This document shows positions 23,701 to 33,405 of a stretch of DNA of 64,000 nucleotides, piece after piece. Source of the DNA: Azolla caroliniana (taxonomy: Eukaryota > Polypodiophyta); the NCBI GenBank assembly GCA_043228905.1, contig JBHGNT010000020.1, positions 10,664,001-10,728,000 on the forward strand, read 5' to 3'. The position numbers and the translations under genes were made by a program. Below the pieces are notes generated by a model. That model had not been told where the DNA came from. It worked only from the letters and a program-made list of their open reading frames with translations, and made no database searches. Each line of letters starts with the position of its first letter. The stretch's first letter is position 1.

Positions 23701-25720
23701 CTTGTTGGGTTTCTTCTTCTACTTCTCCATGAGTACCCATAGCCGAAATGCTCGACCTCGGGGAAATGCTCATTCGATAAGAGTTTCTTGGAGAAATGCT
23801 CTTTCGAGAAGGAGGACGCTGAGGTTCCTCTTGTTGGGTTTCTTCTTCTTCTTCTCCATGAGTACCCATAGCCGAAATGCTCGACATCGGGGAAATGCTC
23901 ATCTGATAAGAGTTTCTCGGAGAAATGCTCTTCCGAGAAGGAGGAGGCTGAGGTTCCTCTTGTTGGGTTTCTTCTTCTACTTCTCCATGAGTACTAGCCA
24001 TTGCCGAAATGCTCGACCTCGGAGAAATGCTCATCCGATAAGAACTTCCCAGAGAAATGCTCTTCCGAGAAGGAGGAGGCTGAGGTTTTTCTTGTTGGGT
24101 TTCTTCTTCTACTTCTCCAGGAGTAGCCATAGCCGAAATGCTCGACATCGGGGAAATGCTCTTTCGATAAGAATTTCTCGGAGAAATGCTCTTCCGAGAA
24201 GGAGGAGGCTGAGGTTCCTCTTGTTGTTGGGTTTCTTCTTCTATTTCTGCATGAGTAGCCATAGCCGAAATGCTCGACCTAGAAGAAGAAAAGTTTGATC
24301 TTGGGGGAGGAGAAACACTCATTCGGTGTAGTGGTTCGGTTGTTTCAGAAAATGGAAGAGTACCTGAAACCGATCTTCCATAGGGAGCGGAAAGAATTTT
24401 CTCTTTTTCTTCTTGTTGCAGAGATCCCCTACGTCTTGACGAAGAAGGAGAAACAGTCTTTCTTCTTTCTTTGATTCCCCCGTCAATCTCTTCCTCTTCT
24501 TTCTGTCTCTCTTCTTTCTTTGAGTCCTGTTTCTTCAGGATACTTCTCCGGCCAGAAGAGGAATAAGAGAAATAAGAAGAGGGTCGAAAAAAACTCCCTC
24601 CAGTAAAAGAAGCAGAAGAAAGAAAAGATGAACCTCTCTGTTGTTGCCGTGATTCGGCCAAAGAAGAAGAAGAAGAAGGATCTAGGGTTTTATTTAGTTC
24701 TGGGATCGAAAATATACTCGATCGAGAATTAGTGGGTACTGCTGAAGAAGAAGTGAAGGCTTTGTCTTGATCTCTGATGGAAAATATGCTTGATCGAGGA
24801 TAAGTGGGCATTGCCGATGAAGAAGAAGCTGATGATGAAGATGAAGATGAAGGAATTGGAGCTTCTGCTTGATCTTTAATCGCAAATATACTCTTCCGGG
24901 AAGCTGCCATTGCAGAAGTTTGGGCTTGATCTTGATCTTGATCTTGGATCGAGAATATACTCTGCCGAGATGCCACCATACCTGAAGGAGGAGGAGATTC
25001 TTCATATCCTCTGTTAGAGAATATACTAGGCCGAGAAGGAGAGACACTGTTTCGGACAGAATAAGGAGGAGGGGTGTTGTTCGGGAGAGAAGAAGCAGAG
25101 ATGCTGCTCTGAAGATGTGGAGGAGAATGGAGCTGCTGTTGATCCCAAGGCAAGGATTTCTCTGACGAGAAGCTCGATGGAGGAGAAGATGCAGAAGAAG
25201 AAGACGACGATGAAACAGAAGAAGTGGTTGCAGTGGTAGTGATAGACGAAGGATCTTCAAGTCTCTGGTTCGCGTAATGCTCAAAGTTAGGGTTAGGGTT
25301 AGGGTTAGGGTTAACGTCAAAATTAGGGTTAGGGTTCACGTCAAAGTTAGGGTTAGGGTTAACGTCAAATTTAGGGTTCGGATTAACGTCAGAATTAGGG
25401 TTAAGGTTAGGGTTCACGTCAAAATTAGGGCTAGTACGTTTATGATCGAGACGGAAGATGCTTTTCCTGATCGGCCCAGGCTGGGGGAGCTCTTGCGATT
25501 GCCCGTGTCGGTAGGGGATGGATTGAATGAGGGATTTCCTGAAAGAAACCTGCTTCGTCTCCTGCTCTTGTTGGATCTTTCTGAAGGACTGCGAAGGATT
25601 GAGGAGGAGGGATGGCCTCTGCCGCCCTGATTGACTGCTAGATGGATCTTTGGAACTAGGCTTTCGTCGCAGCGAAATGGAAGCTCTGTTAGGGTTGGAT
25701 GCGGATGGGTCTGCGGCCAT
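17726..25720 (-). CDS. CASP-like (CASPL) four-helix membrane protein with giant Ser-rich N-terminal extension
   Basis: Four exons inferred on the minus strand: 25720-20468 (1751 codons), 20319-19985, 19231-19081 and 17941-17726. All are GT-AG with matching phases, giving 1984 aa. The C-terminal 160 residues match the CASP/CASPL (DUF588) plan: TM1 (about 1822-1845) with the conserved Arg (VLRSMAA), TM2 (1864-1885), TM3 (1901-1925) ending in the conserved Asp (IVDQ), the AYLLLSSGS signature, and TM4 (1953-1975). CASPLs are plasma-membrane scaffold-like proteins; CASPs organise the Casparian strip. The N-terminal 1750 residues are disordered and rich in RxSIS, SPR and Gln/Glu. They include NPNP repeats (97-146) and a 43-residue tandem repeat (about 475-790). 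Alternative: a normal 209-aa CASPL starting at the ATG at 20247 and a separate upstream gene ending at the stop at 20369. Some CASPL4-type proteins have Ser/Pro-rich N-termini, but this length would be exceptional. Confidence 0.7.
18546..18615 (-). repeat. Hairpin and polypurine-tract-like remnant in CASPL intron 3
   Basis: GGTAGTTGTTGAGCTTG is followed, after a short loop, by its near-perfect inverse (16 of 17 pairs). Next to it the minus strand reads TCAAAAGGGGGAAATTGG, which looks like the polypurine tract before a Copia 3' LTR. This suggests a decayed LTR or element remnant in the 1139-bp intron 17942-19080. No partner LTR was seen. Confidence 0.4.
23400..24290 (-). repeat. Coding 129-bp (43-residue) tandem repeat in CASPL exon 1
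   Basis: Seven units at spacings of 126, 129, 129, 129, 132 and 129 bp (anchor motif gctgaggtt at 23434, 23560, 23689, 23818, 23947, 24079 and 24208). Each unit reads roughly SRKSISPRNSYRMSISPR, then SSISAMGTHGE, then a Glu/Gln/Pro stretch. All indels keep the frame, which argues that the exon is translated. Confidence 0.9.
25283..25430 (-). repeat. Telomere-like (TTAGGG)n-type repeat read as Asn-Pro codons
   Basis: On the plus strand GTTAGGG units occur in runs, spaced by AACGTCAAA-like breaks. On the minus strand they are in frame in CASPL exon 1 as NPNPNFDVNPNP-type peptide. The hexamer differs from the common plant TTTAGGG telomere unit, so this is more likely a coding microsatellite than an interstitial telomere. 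Confidence 0.75.
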
Positions 25721-26339
25721 CTATGAAAAGCCGGATTCATTCGATTCATTCATCATCCATTCAGAGGAGGAGGAGGAGCAGAAATTGAGAAGAAAGAATT
25801 AAGTCTGTTGGTGTTGTTTGGCGTCTGTGTGATTAGGATTGGCTGTGTACTTCCTGTCATCTGCATGAATCTTCTTTCTGATTCTGCTTCCTTTTTCTTC
25901 TTTCTGATTCTTCTTTCTGATTCTGCTTCCTTTTTCTGATTCTTCTTCTTTCTGATTCTTCTTTCTGATTCTGTTTCCTTTTTCTGATTCTTCTTCTTTC
26001 TGATTCTGCTTCCTTTTTCTGATTCTCCTTCTTTCTGATTCTGATTCTGCTTCCTTTATTCTTCAGTGCCTGGTTGGTTACTGACTTCCATGAATCCTGT
26101 GGAGGAGGTGGTGGAGGTGGTGGAAGAGGAGGAGGAGGAGGAGGAGGAGAGGAGGCTAATTTCCCGAATTAGCCCTCTTCTTTCTCAAAACTACACATCT
26201 GGCCCTCCCAATGTTTCTGCTACAATCATATGGTTATATGCCCCCCCCATTTGTCCATGTTCTTGAAATCCACACACACACAAGCCCAAACCCAGACCCA
26301 GACCCAACACCCAATACAGGGCTGAGCCCCATATGGATG
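25721..26339. other. Upstream region of the CASPL gene
   Basis: Promoter and 5'-leader side of the minus-strand CASPL gene. From 25866 to 26055 the plus strand repeats TTCTTTCTGATTCTGCTTCC-like units about eight times, an imperfect pyrimidine-rich minisatellite. A GAGGAGGTGG tract lies at 26098-26155 and a CA-rich tract at about 26270-26300. I cannot place a TATA box confidently. Confidence 0.5.
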
Positions 26340-26543
26340 GATAGAATGGACTTGATTGATTGATGGATGGATGGATGGGCTTGATTGATTCATAAATGGA
26401 TAGATGGATTGAGAGACCGATAGACGAATAGATAAATAGACAAATGGATGGATGGAGAGACCGATAGATGAATAGATAAATAGACAAATGGATGGATGGA
26501 GAGACCGATAGACGAATAGATAAATAGACAAATGGATGGACAT

Positions 26544-26584
<41 letters not shown>

Positions 26585-26620
26585 CAGACAGACAAATGGA
26601 TGGATGAATGAATAGATGAG
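26340..26620. repeat. GATA/GGAT microsatellite with a 44-bp higher-order unit
   Basis: Tetranucleotide sequence built from GATG, GATA and AATA. A 44-bp unit starting GAGAGACCGATAGA begins at 26411, 26455 and 26499, followed by a pure (GATA)n run near 26540-26584. Long open frames through this block on the minus strand come from the simple repeat and are not genes. Confidence 0.85.
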
Positions 26621-26713
26621 ATAGGGTTTTATTATCATTGTCGACGATTGCATCTGACCTATGACACCGGCAATGTTAATGCTTTTCATGTGATACATGT
26701 GGAAGTGAGTAGG

Positions 26714-26716
<3 letters not shown>

Positions 26717-26760
<44 letters not shown>
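26717..26760. repeat. (CT)n microsatellite
   Basis: About 22 CT units. It lies between the GATA block and the 3' side of the LINE relic. From 26761 to about 27040 I see no other feature; it is possibly the untranslated 3' end of the LINE. Confidence 0.9.
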
Positions 26761-26763
<3 letters not shown>

Positions 26764-27049
26764 AAGCACACAATTATATTAATTGTAAGTAAAATCCACT
26801 TAGGTACAACACTTCTTAGTCTCCTCTACCTTATCATATGCCTATGTAGGGAGAGGGACGTTCTGTAATGCTAATAAAAAACCTGAATATGCATTTGAGG
26901 AAATGATCCCCACATGCTCTTAACATCAAGAAATTCCACATGAGATTACCTTTAAGCTTCTTTATATAGGCTTTCACCCCATGTCTATTATCAAACATAA
27001 AAGCATTATGCATTTTCCAATTGTGTTGTAGACCCCAATAACGTAAAAA

Positions 27050-28772
27050 TTAGAACAATATCTCCATCTCATCATTTGAACCATTTTGAACATATTGAGA
27101 AAAAACCCATTGATGAGGTCTCAAACAACAATGGGTTAAAACTTGCCAAATGTCTAATAAGTACTTCCAAATGGTACACACTATAGAACATTTAATGAAC
27201 CTATGTGTATTATTCTCTCCAATGGAACGGTGCAAAAGAAACAAGTGTCGGACCCTAGTCCTCGTCTCTTTAAGGCTGAACCTAATGGGAGCCCACCAAT
27301 CATGACTCTCCATATGAATACCTTTGCACGAAATATGGTAGATGGGAATGCCAATTACATTGTAATATTTTCCACCACCTTGCATCGGGCTTACATACAT
27401 TCCACAACTTTGCTGCATTAGGAGATAGCCAAGATAATGATGCCATCGCATGATGATACAATATATGTATAGTGACCTGTAACAAGCGCGTACGATCTTG
27501 TAACCGCCAATCCACCCAAGGTGCAAAATTTGTTTTCAATGGCAAAGATCCTTGCAACAATTGTATATCTTGTAATTTCTCCCAAATAAACCCATAATTT
27601 GGGGGAATACATAACCATCGCTTGGCATCTTCAAAATCCGACAACCTTTGAGATTCATTATCAACCACATCTTCCAAATGTACAATCCCCAATCGAAATA
27701 AACGATTGAATTGAGATCTCAAGTTCTCTTTCCCATGCCAAAACAACACTCGAGAAGAAACAAGCGATTCATTTTGTAATGAATTACAATATTCTCGATC
27801 ACTTGATGGTCCCCATTCAAAAATAGATAATGCATCTTGCCACGATCTTATCAAATGTTGTCCACATACAGAATGTTGGATCTTTAGAGGAATACTTCCA
27901 TTGAGTAATGACCACCAGGATGCTTGAATCTTTGTTTTCCCATGCACCAATCCTTCATGCTCAATAAAATATTGCATCATAGATATCCCTGGTTGATCTT
28001 GTTGACATATATCTCGTAATAATGAAAATCTAAGAGCCATCAAATGCCTTTCCAAATCCAATATTGTTGCACCACCTAACCTTTTAGGGGTAGCCAAATG
28101 ATCCCATGAAATCCATGTAACTCCCATCATTTCTCCCTTCCGCCACAACATGACCCGAATAGGTTGTAAAATGTTTTGTAATGCCTTCTTAGTCCAAGGT
28201 AGTAAAGGCAAAAAATATAATAAGCCAGGTATCAAGATACATTGTACCACTTTGAGTCGTACATGAAAGGGCCATAATTGAGAGTTCCAATCCACAAATT
28301 TGTCCTTCAATTTACGACCAATCCAATCAATCAATTGAACATTTGTAACATCAACACCCAAATGTCGATAAATTGATCCTTGTGTAATCACTAACCCTCA
28401 CCATCCCAAACATTCCAAATCACTCTTCGTACAAGAAATAAGGCAAGACTTCCTCCAATGCTTGATTCCTAAAGCCAAAGCAATTTGATCCCAAACTTGC
28501 ATACTCCTTTCAAGATTTTCTTTTGAGGCTTGTAAAAACATAAAAGAATCATCAGCCAATGCTTGTGCTACCAATTGTTCACCAGAAGGAATATGCAAAC
28601 CCACAATATCATCATTAGCTGCAAGATTTGACAACATTACTAACAAAGGATGTGTAACAATAGCAAATAACAATGGGCTTAGTGGGCATCCTTGTCGCAC
28701 AAATCTAGTAAGAAACACTTTCGGAGTAACTCCGCCATTATGCATTACACGCTGTCGCGAAGTTTCGCGCAC
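27050..28772 (-). pseudogene. LINE RT C-terminal half and zf-RVT region
   Basis: Three consecutive minus-strand frames: 28772-28398 (RT palm with the LADD box), 28391-27300 (thumb/connection) and 27526-27050 (zinc-binding tail). Stop codons separate the first two and a frameshift the last two. The first residues of the first frame (about RETSRQR) border the inserted element. Confidence 0.8.
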
Positions 28773-30217
28773 GTGTGTTACTTGGGTGGGACCACGGGGG
28801 TCTTGGACTAGGGAGTACTCAAGGGATAGAGAAGACCCGAGGTTTGCTTTACGACAATACTACTTCCTGACCCCTTCCCGAGCAAGGTCTTGTTGCCCTT
28901 TGTTTTGTGAGGCCGGTGGCTCTCGTTGATCACGATTTGTCGACCTTTTGAGATCACCGCACGAGCCAAGTGACCAAACGGGTACAAGCAAGATGAGCAC
29001 GCAACATGAACACACAAGGGGACGATAACACAAACACGAATGTTTGTACGTCTTTATGAGGAGGAGAGGTACATGGGCAAGCCCGAACGCTCCCTCGTCA
29101 CGAGACGACCGAACGTACAAGGAAGACACAAACACACACACACACACACACAAATGCTCGTACGCCTTTATGAGGAGGAGAGGTGCATGGGCAAGCCCGA
29201 AACGGTCCCTCGTCACAAGACGACCGAACGTACAAGGAAGACACAAACACACACACAAATGCTCGTACGCCTTTATGAGGAGGAGAGGTGCATGGGCAAG
29301 CCCGAACGATCCCCTCGTCACAAGACGGCCGAACGTACAAGAAAGACACAAACACACGCACAAACGCTCGTACGCCTTTATGAGGAGGAAAGGTGTATGG
29401 GCAAGCCCGAACGGTCCCCTCGTCACAAGATAGTCGAACGTACACGGAAGACACAAACACACGCACAAATGCTTGTACGTCTTTATGAGGAGGAGAGGTG
29501 CATGGGCACACCGGAAACGCTCCCTCGTCACAAGACGGCCAAACGTACAAGGAAGACACGAATAAAGAAAGAAGGAAAGAAAGAAACACGAATGATATCG
29601 ACCAAAGAGATAAATACGTGTTCGATTCCAATGCAAGAGGACCCTTTATAAAATAGGGTTTTGTTTACAATGACAACTTATAGTTAACCACAAGCTCAAT
29701 CAAAACATAAATATTAAATGCCCTTAGAGACAAAAGCAAATTCGAACACGGCGAAGATGAACACACGAGCACCACCAAAATGCCAATCCCAACGAACCAC
29801 GACCTCCCGAACGGCTCGCAACGACGAACGGGGCGAAGCAACGTCGAAGCAACGAAGCTTGGGCTCACGAGCACTTCGAGTGCCGACGCGAAGAAGACGA
29901 GCACGTGGCGATGGGGGGATGAAGGGGTATGAGATGAAGAGAAGTGGTGAATAAGAAGATGAAGAGCCCACTAACTCTCTCTTATATAATATATAATTTT
30001 ATCTCTATAAATTATTAGCCTATCTCCCCTCTACCTTTCATCTCTCCTCTCTCTTACTTTTTGCACGAGCTTCTATACCTCCTTTCCACCCTTTCTTTTC
30101 CTTTTTATTTTGCATATGCACAATTAATTGTCTTTGTGTGCACACATATTGCACATGCACATTTTGACCCCCCTTTCGCCGGTTTTTCCCACTCTCAAGC
30201 ACACCACATCACGACAA
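28764..30217. mobile_element. 1454-bp insertion in the LINE, flanked by 8-bp near-repeats
   Basis: The LINE sequence breaks between its QNATSR codons and its RVMHNGG codons. The insertion is flanked by CGCGAAGT (28756-28763) and CGCGAGGT (30218-30225), consistent with an 8-bp target duplication with one change. The ends (TTCGCGCACGTGTG... and the inverse TTGTCGTGATGTGG...) show only weak inverted similarity. No transposase is visible, so this would be a non-autonomous element, perhaps hAT-like by target-site length. It carries the 105-bp tandem array. Confidence 0.55.
29040..29560. repeat. 105-bp tandem array, five copies
   Basis: The motif TACGCCTTTATGAGGAGGA recurs at 29047, 29161, 29266, 29371 and 29476, giving spacings of 114, 105, 105 and 105. 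The longer first unit has a longer (CA)n tract. 105 bp is 35 codons, so any unit without a stop stays open through the array in several frames on both strands. I therefore do not treat the long open frames here as genes. Confidence 0.9.
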
Positions 30218-30975
30218 CGCGAGGTCGCATTTTGCCCTAGCAAAAAGATAAGTCGACACATACAAGGACCAAACCCCATATTATACATCACACCTGAGAG
30301 AAAAGACCAATTAACATGATCATATGCTTTTTCCAAATCTAATTGCACCATAATCATTTCTTAATGTGTATGTCGAGCATAATCGGTAGCCATTTGAACA
30401 TTCAAAACATTATGCCATATATTTCTACCTGTAATAAAACCATATTGAGATGGATGAATAAGTTGAGGTAAGAACTTCTGAAGTCTGTTGGATAATATCT
30501 TTGCAAACACTTTGTATAACCCTACCATCAATGAAATAGGCCTCCATTAATGAAATGACTCTGGAGATGGTACCTTTGGTATCAATTTGATTAAGCCCGC
30601 CTTCCAACTCTCAAGCATGAAACCATAATCCCAACATGTTGAAACATTTGTGTGAATGGACTCTTAAGCTTGCCAACATACTTCTTAAAAACTTCATTTG
30701 TAACACCATCCCAACCAAGGCTTTTACCATTGGGAAGGTGTAACAATACCTTTTCCACCTTAGCTTCGTCCAAATCAACATCCAATTCTTGACAAATATT
30801 TGTATTCACAACACTCCCAATTACATTATAAAACTCTTGTCGTGCTTTCAACACATCCTCATTAATAATCGACTCTGGCTTAATCAAATTCTTAAAATGA
30901 GTAATACATAACTCAATAACCTTGATTGGGTCTACAACAATGTCATCCCCTATCTTAATTTGTACCACATTTGAA

Positions 30976-30977
<2 letters not shown>

Positions 30978-31018
<41 letters not shown>
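30978..31018. repeat. (CT)n microsatellite at the LINE 5' break
   Basis: About 20 CT units right where the LINE coding homology stops. This may mark the 5' truncation point or expansion of a repeat at the junction. Confidence 0.9.
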
Positions 31019-31020
<2 letters not shown>

Positions 31021-31299
31021 ATGTTCTCGAACTTTTAACTATTGATGATTGAATTCATTATCGCAATTGAAAGTGCATATTGTATTGTGACTTCGAGAAT
31101 AATCCGTGCAAGGATCGGGTTGGTTCGAAGATATGTGGAATGAGCGTAAATCACATGAGATAAAAGTAGAAGGTTGTATCAAAGTACAATACTCTTGAAC
31201 TCTTGGGCTTCTTTATGATAAAATGAGCACAATCGACCCCAATCTCCCATCTCACATCAAAGCTAAAGTGAAGTAAGATATCTATTGAAGTTAGGAGGT

Positions 31300-32580
31300 A
31301 GCAACGGCTCAGCTCAAGCCTCAACCAAGCCATTAAACCATTTTAAACAGTTTGACGGTTCGACATTGGTTTCATCCTCCTTAATCGGTTTAAGCTCGGT
31401 TTGGAAAGGTTCAAGAGGATTTGAATCGTTTAGGGCCGAACAGGTTAAGGCTTTAACTGTTTATCCAAACCAGTTCCTAACCTGGTTTAGCATTAACCGA
31501 CTAAACCTTAATTGAGCTAGGAATCGGTTTGGTTCAAGTTTGAAAACTCTCAAACTAGTTAAGGCTTAACTTATTTGGTTTGGACAATGCCAAACTCGAA
31601 CCGTTGCGGAATCCTAATAGACGTGTTCCCCTATTTGGTGAAGAATATGGTTTTGTAGTTACATGTATAATATGTAGTATCATGTATTAATCATGAGCCT
31701 CCACCTTTTCTCCCATGTCTTAATGCATTGACATTTCAAAAGGCCATCGTTCACAAAGGAATTTCGGCCACTACCAAATCGAACAATCGGTTTGATTTTT
31801 CTTTGGTTCTTTTTTCGACTCATGCTCCTCTTCCTATCCGGAGGGGCATGTTTCCTAACAGTTTTTTTGTTCTATGCAAGCTTATTTTTGTAGGAAATAA
31901 TGAGATAGGCTATCCTTAATACGTGGGTGAATGATATAAAATGTTTCTATGGAGTAGTTGAAGATAAAATCAATCAGCAAGCAATAGAAAGAATGATTGA
32001 TTTATGTACAACGCCTCGAGACCGTCTTCATGTTTCCACCCTTCAATTATCTCTCTTTCTTATCCATTTTGTATATAGTGTTATGCCAATCATATATAAA
32101 GAATTGCCGATTTATGTACCACTCCATGAGACCCTCTTCATGTTTCCACCCTTCTATTATCGCTCTTACTCATCCATTTTGTATATAGTGTCATGCCAAA
32201 TTCCAATCATATAGAAATAAAAGGAATGGGGAGAACAATAGGCAATACTCGAACGGAGCTGGAAAATCAACAAAGAAAGCAAAAGGCTTACTTGAGAGAT
32301 ATAGACTAGTATCTAGGAATTCAGAACGGTTCGGTTTCGGCTTAACCAGTTTGGCCTTGTCCAGATCAAACAGATTAAGCTTTAACTGGTTTGGAAGTTT
32401 TCAAACTTGAACCAAACCGGTTCATAAACTGGTTAAGGCATAACCGATTAAACCTAATCCGGTTTATGAATCGATTTGGACAAACCGTTTATCCTTAACC
32501 GGTTTCGAGTTCGGCTTGAACCTTGTCAAACCGCCAAACCGTTTAAAAACGGTTTTGACATGAACCGAGCAGCAACGAAG
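31300..32580. mobile_element. Foldback-type element with long inverted arms rich in AACCGGTTT
   Basis: The left arm (about 31300-31610) and the right arm (about 32320-32580) are inverted copies of each other over roughly 270 bp. The clearest match is GGTTTGGTTCAAGTTTGAA with its continuation, found forward at about 31525 and inverted at about 32400. The left end (TAGGAGGTAGCAACGGCTC) resembles the TAGGGGTGGCAA-type ends of plant hAT-like elements. The interior (31610-32320) has no transposase and holds an imperfect direct repeat of about 100 bp (31995-32215). I could not recognise target duplications. A related piece lies at 58600-58920. Confidence 0.65.
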
Positions 32581-33094
32581 GAATATCGAACAATCTACTG
32601 AACTTAGTCATGAAACTGGGAGTGTGCAGGGAAATAATGAAGAAAACGATTTTCTTCTTTAATCACTCTGTTAGTTTCATCTTTCACACACAAAATACAT
32701 CTCCATTGCACATCTAAATGGCACACAGTCTGGCAATGCGATTCATGACACTGGAGTGACACTACAGTTGGAAGCGACTGGATGGAAATAGGGTTGCAAA
32801 CAGGTATCATAATTTTCTTGTGTGTAAGAAATGGGGTCAATTTGTGACTCCAGTTTTTGAATTCAATGCATAATGGTTACAGGCATAACTTATACTCATA
32901 GAAAAACACACTGAAATTACTCAATTTGTTTCCCTCTTTGAACATTTCTTCGTAATTGCCAATCTGTAAACCTAATTTTCAAGGGTTTAATGTTTGTTTG
33001 TCATTTTACTTCACTAGGTCTAGTGATTTCTGGGCTCTTTAGATCGATTCGTTTATGTTGTTTCCTCTGATGGAAGTAGGATGAGAAGATCCCC
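32581..33094. other. Intergenic sequence, nothing recognised
   Basis: AT-rich sequence between the foldback element and the decayed gene copy. I see no gene, no repeat partner in the window and no clear signal. Confidence 0.4.
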
Positions 33095-33405
33095 AAGATG
33101 TGGCAGCAGCATATAGACCTTCAAGGACTCCTGCGATTAATGCAGATGATGATTACATCTATCGCCATGGCTACATATTCCATAGTTCTCCCGAGGCTGT
33201 AGAGTCTAAGCAATATGTGGTATCAACATCCAGGCTTTCCAGAGTTAACTCTTATTAAATTCAGATGATATGAAATGCAGAGATCGTCTGGGATATACAT
33301 ATTATACATCAACTGTGCTCAGCTTCAGCCTCATCAGGATGTCAAATTACGAGCTAGACCTTCCACAGCTAAATTTTAGTGCTGTAGATGATGATGATGA
33401 CTGAG
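33095..33405 (+). pseudogene. Decayed copy of the last exon of the Ser-rich repeat gene
   Basis: Closely resembles about 3340-3650 of the gene at the window start: the same succession of INADDD, the EAVES codons, VVSTSRLSRVNS and the stop region followed by AACCCATTCATGATGAG. The copy has an in-frame TAA after the VNSY codons and several small indels, so it cannot encode the repeat tail. Only the last exon and its 3' flank were copied; no upstream exon is seen. Confidence 0.85.

Larger units (their letters stand above)
27040..30968 (-). mobile_element. LINE (non-LTR) retrotransposon ORF2 relic, split by an insertion
   Basis: Minus-strand reverse-transcriptase polyprotein. The upstream part (30226-30968) has HLPNGKSLGWDGVTNEVF and LDLEKAYDHVNW, the LINE RT motifs around the first catalytic Asp. 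The downstream part (27040-28755) has RQGCPLSPLLFAIV and ALADDS, the equivalent of the FADD catalytic box. It then has the RT thumb/connection (HLGVDVT, WISWDHLATPKRLGG) and, after a frameshift, a zf-RVT-like Cys/His end (HLFLLHRSIGENNTHRFIKC). The endonuclease domain is missing, so the copy is 5'-truncated at a (CT)n tract. Stops and frameshifts make it inactive. Confidence 0.85.

Noticed and set aside
25283-25430. Interstitial telomere
   Set aside because: Irregular units with AACGTC breaks inside an intact open exon fit a coding microsatellite better.
24694-25630. Leu-rich and Val/Arg-rich frames overlapping the start of the giant exon
   Set aside because: Shadow frames of the repeat-rich CASPL exon 1, including translation of the telomere-like repeat in other frames.
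26191-26773. Minus-strand open frames rich in Ile/Ser/Leu/Tyr
   Set aside because: Pure products of GATA/GGAT and CT simple repeats.
28860-29651. Long overlapping open frames on both strands (up to 258 codons)
   Set aside because: They come from a 105-bp tandem array; 105 is a multiple of three, so frames stay open without selection. No domain is recognisable.
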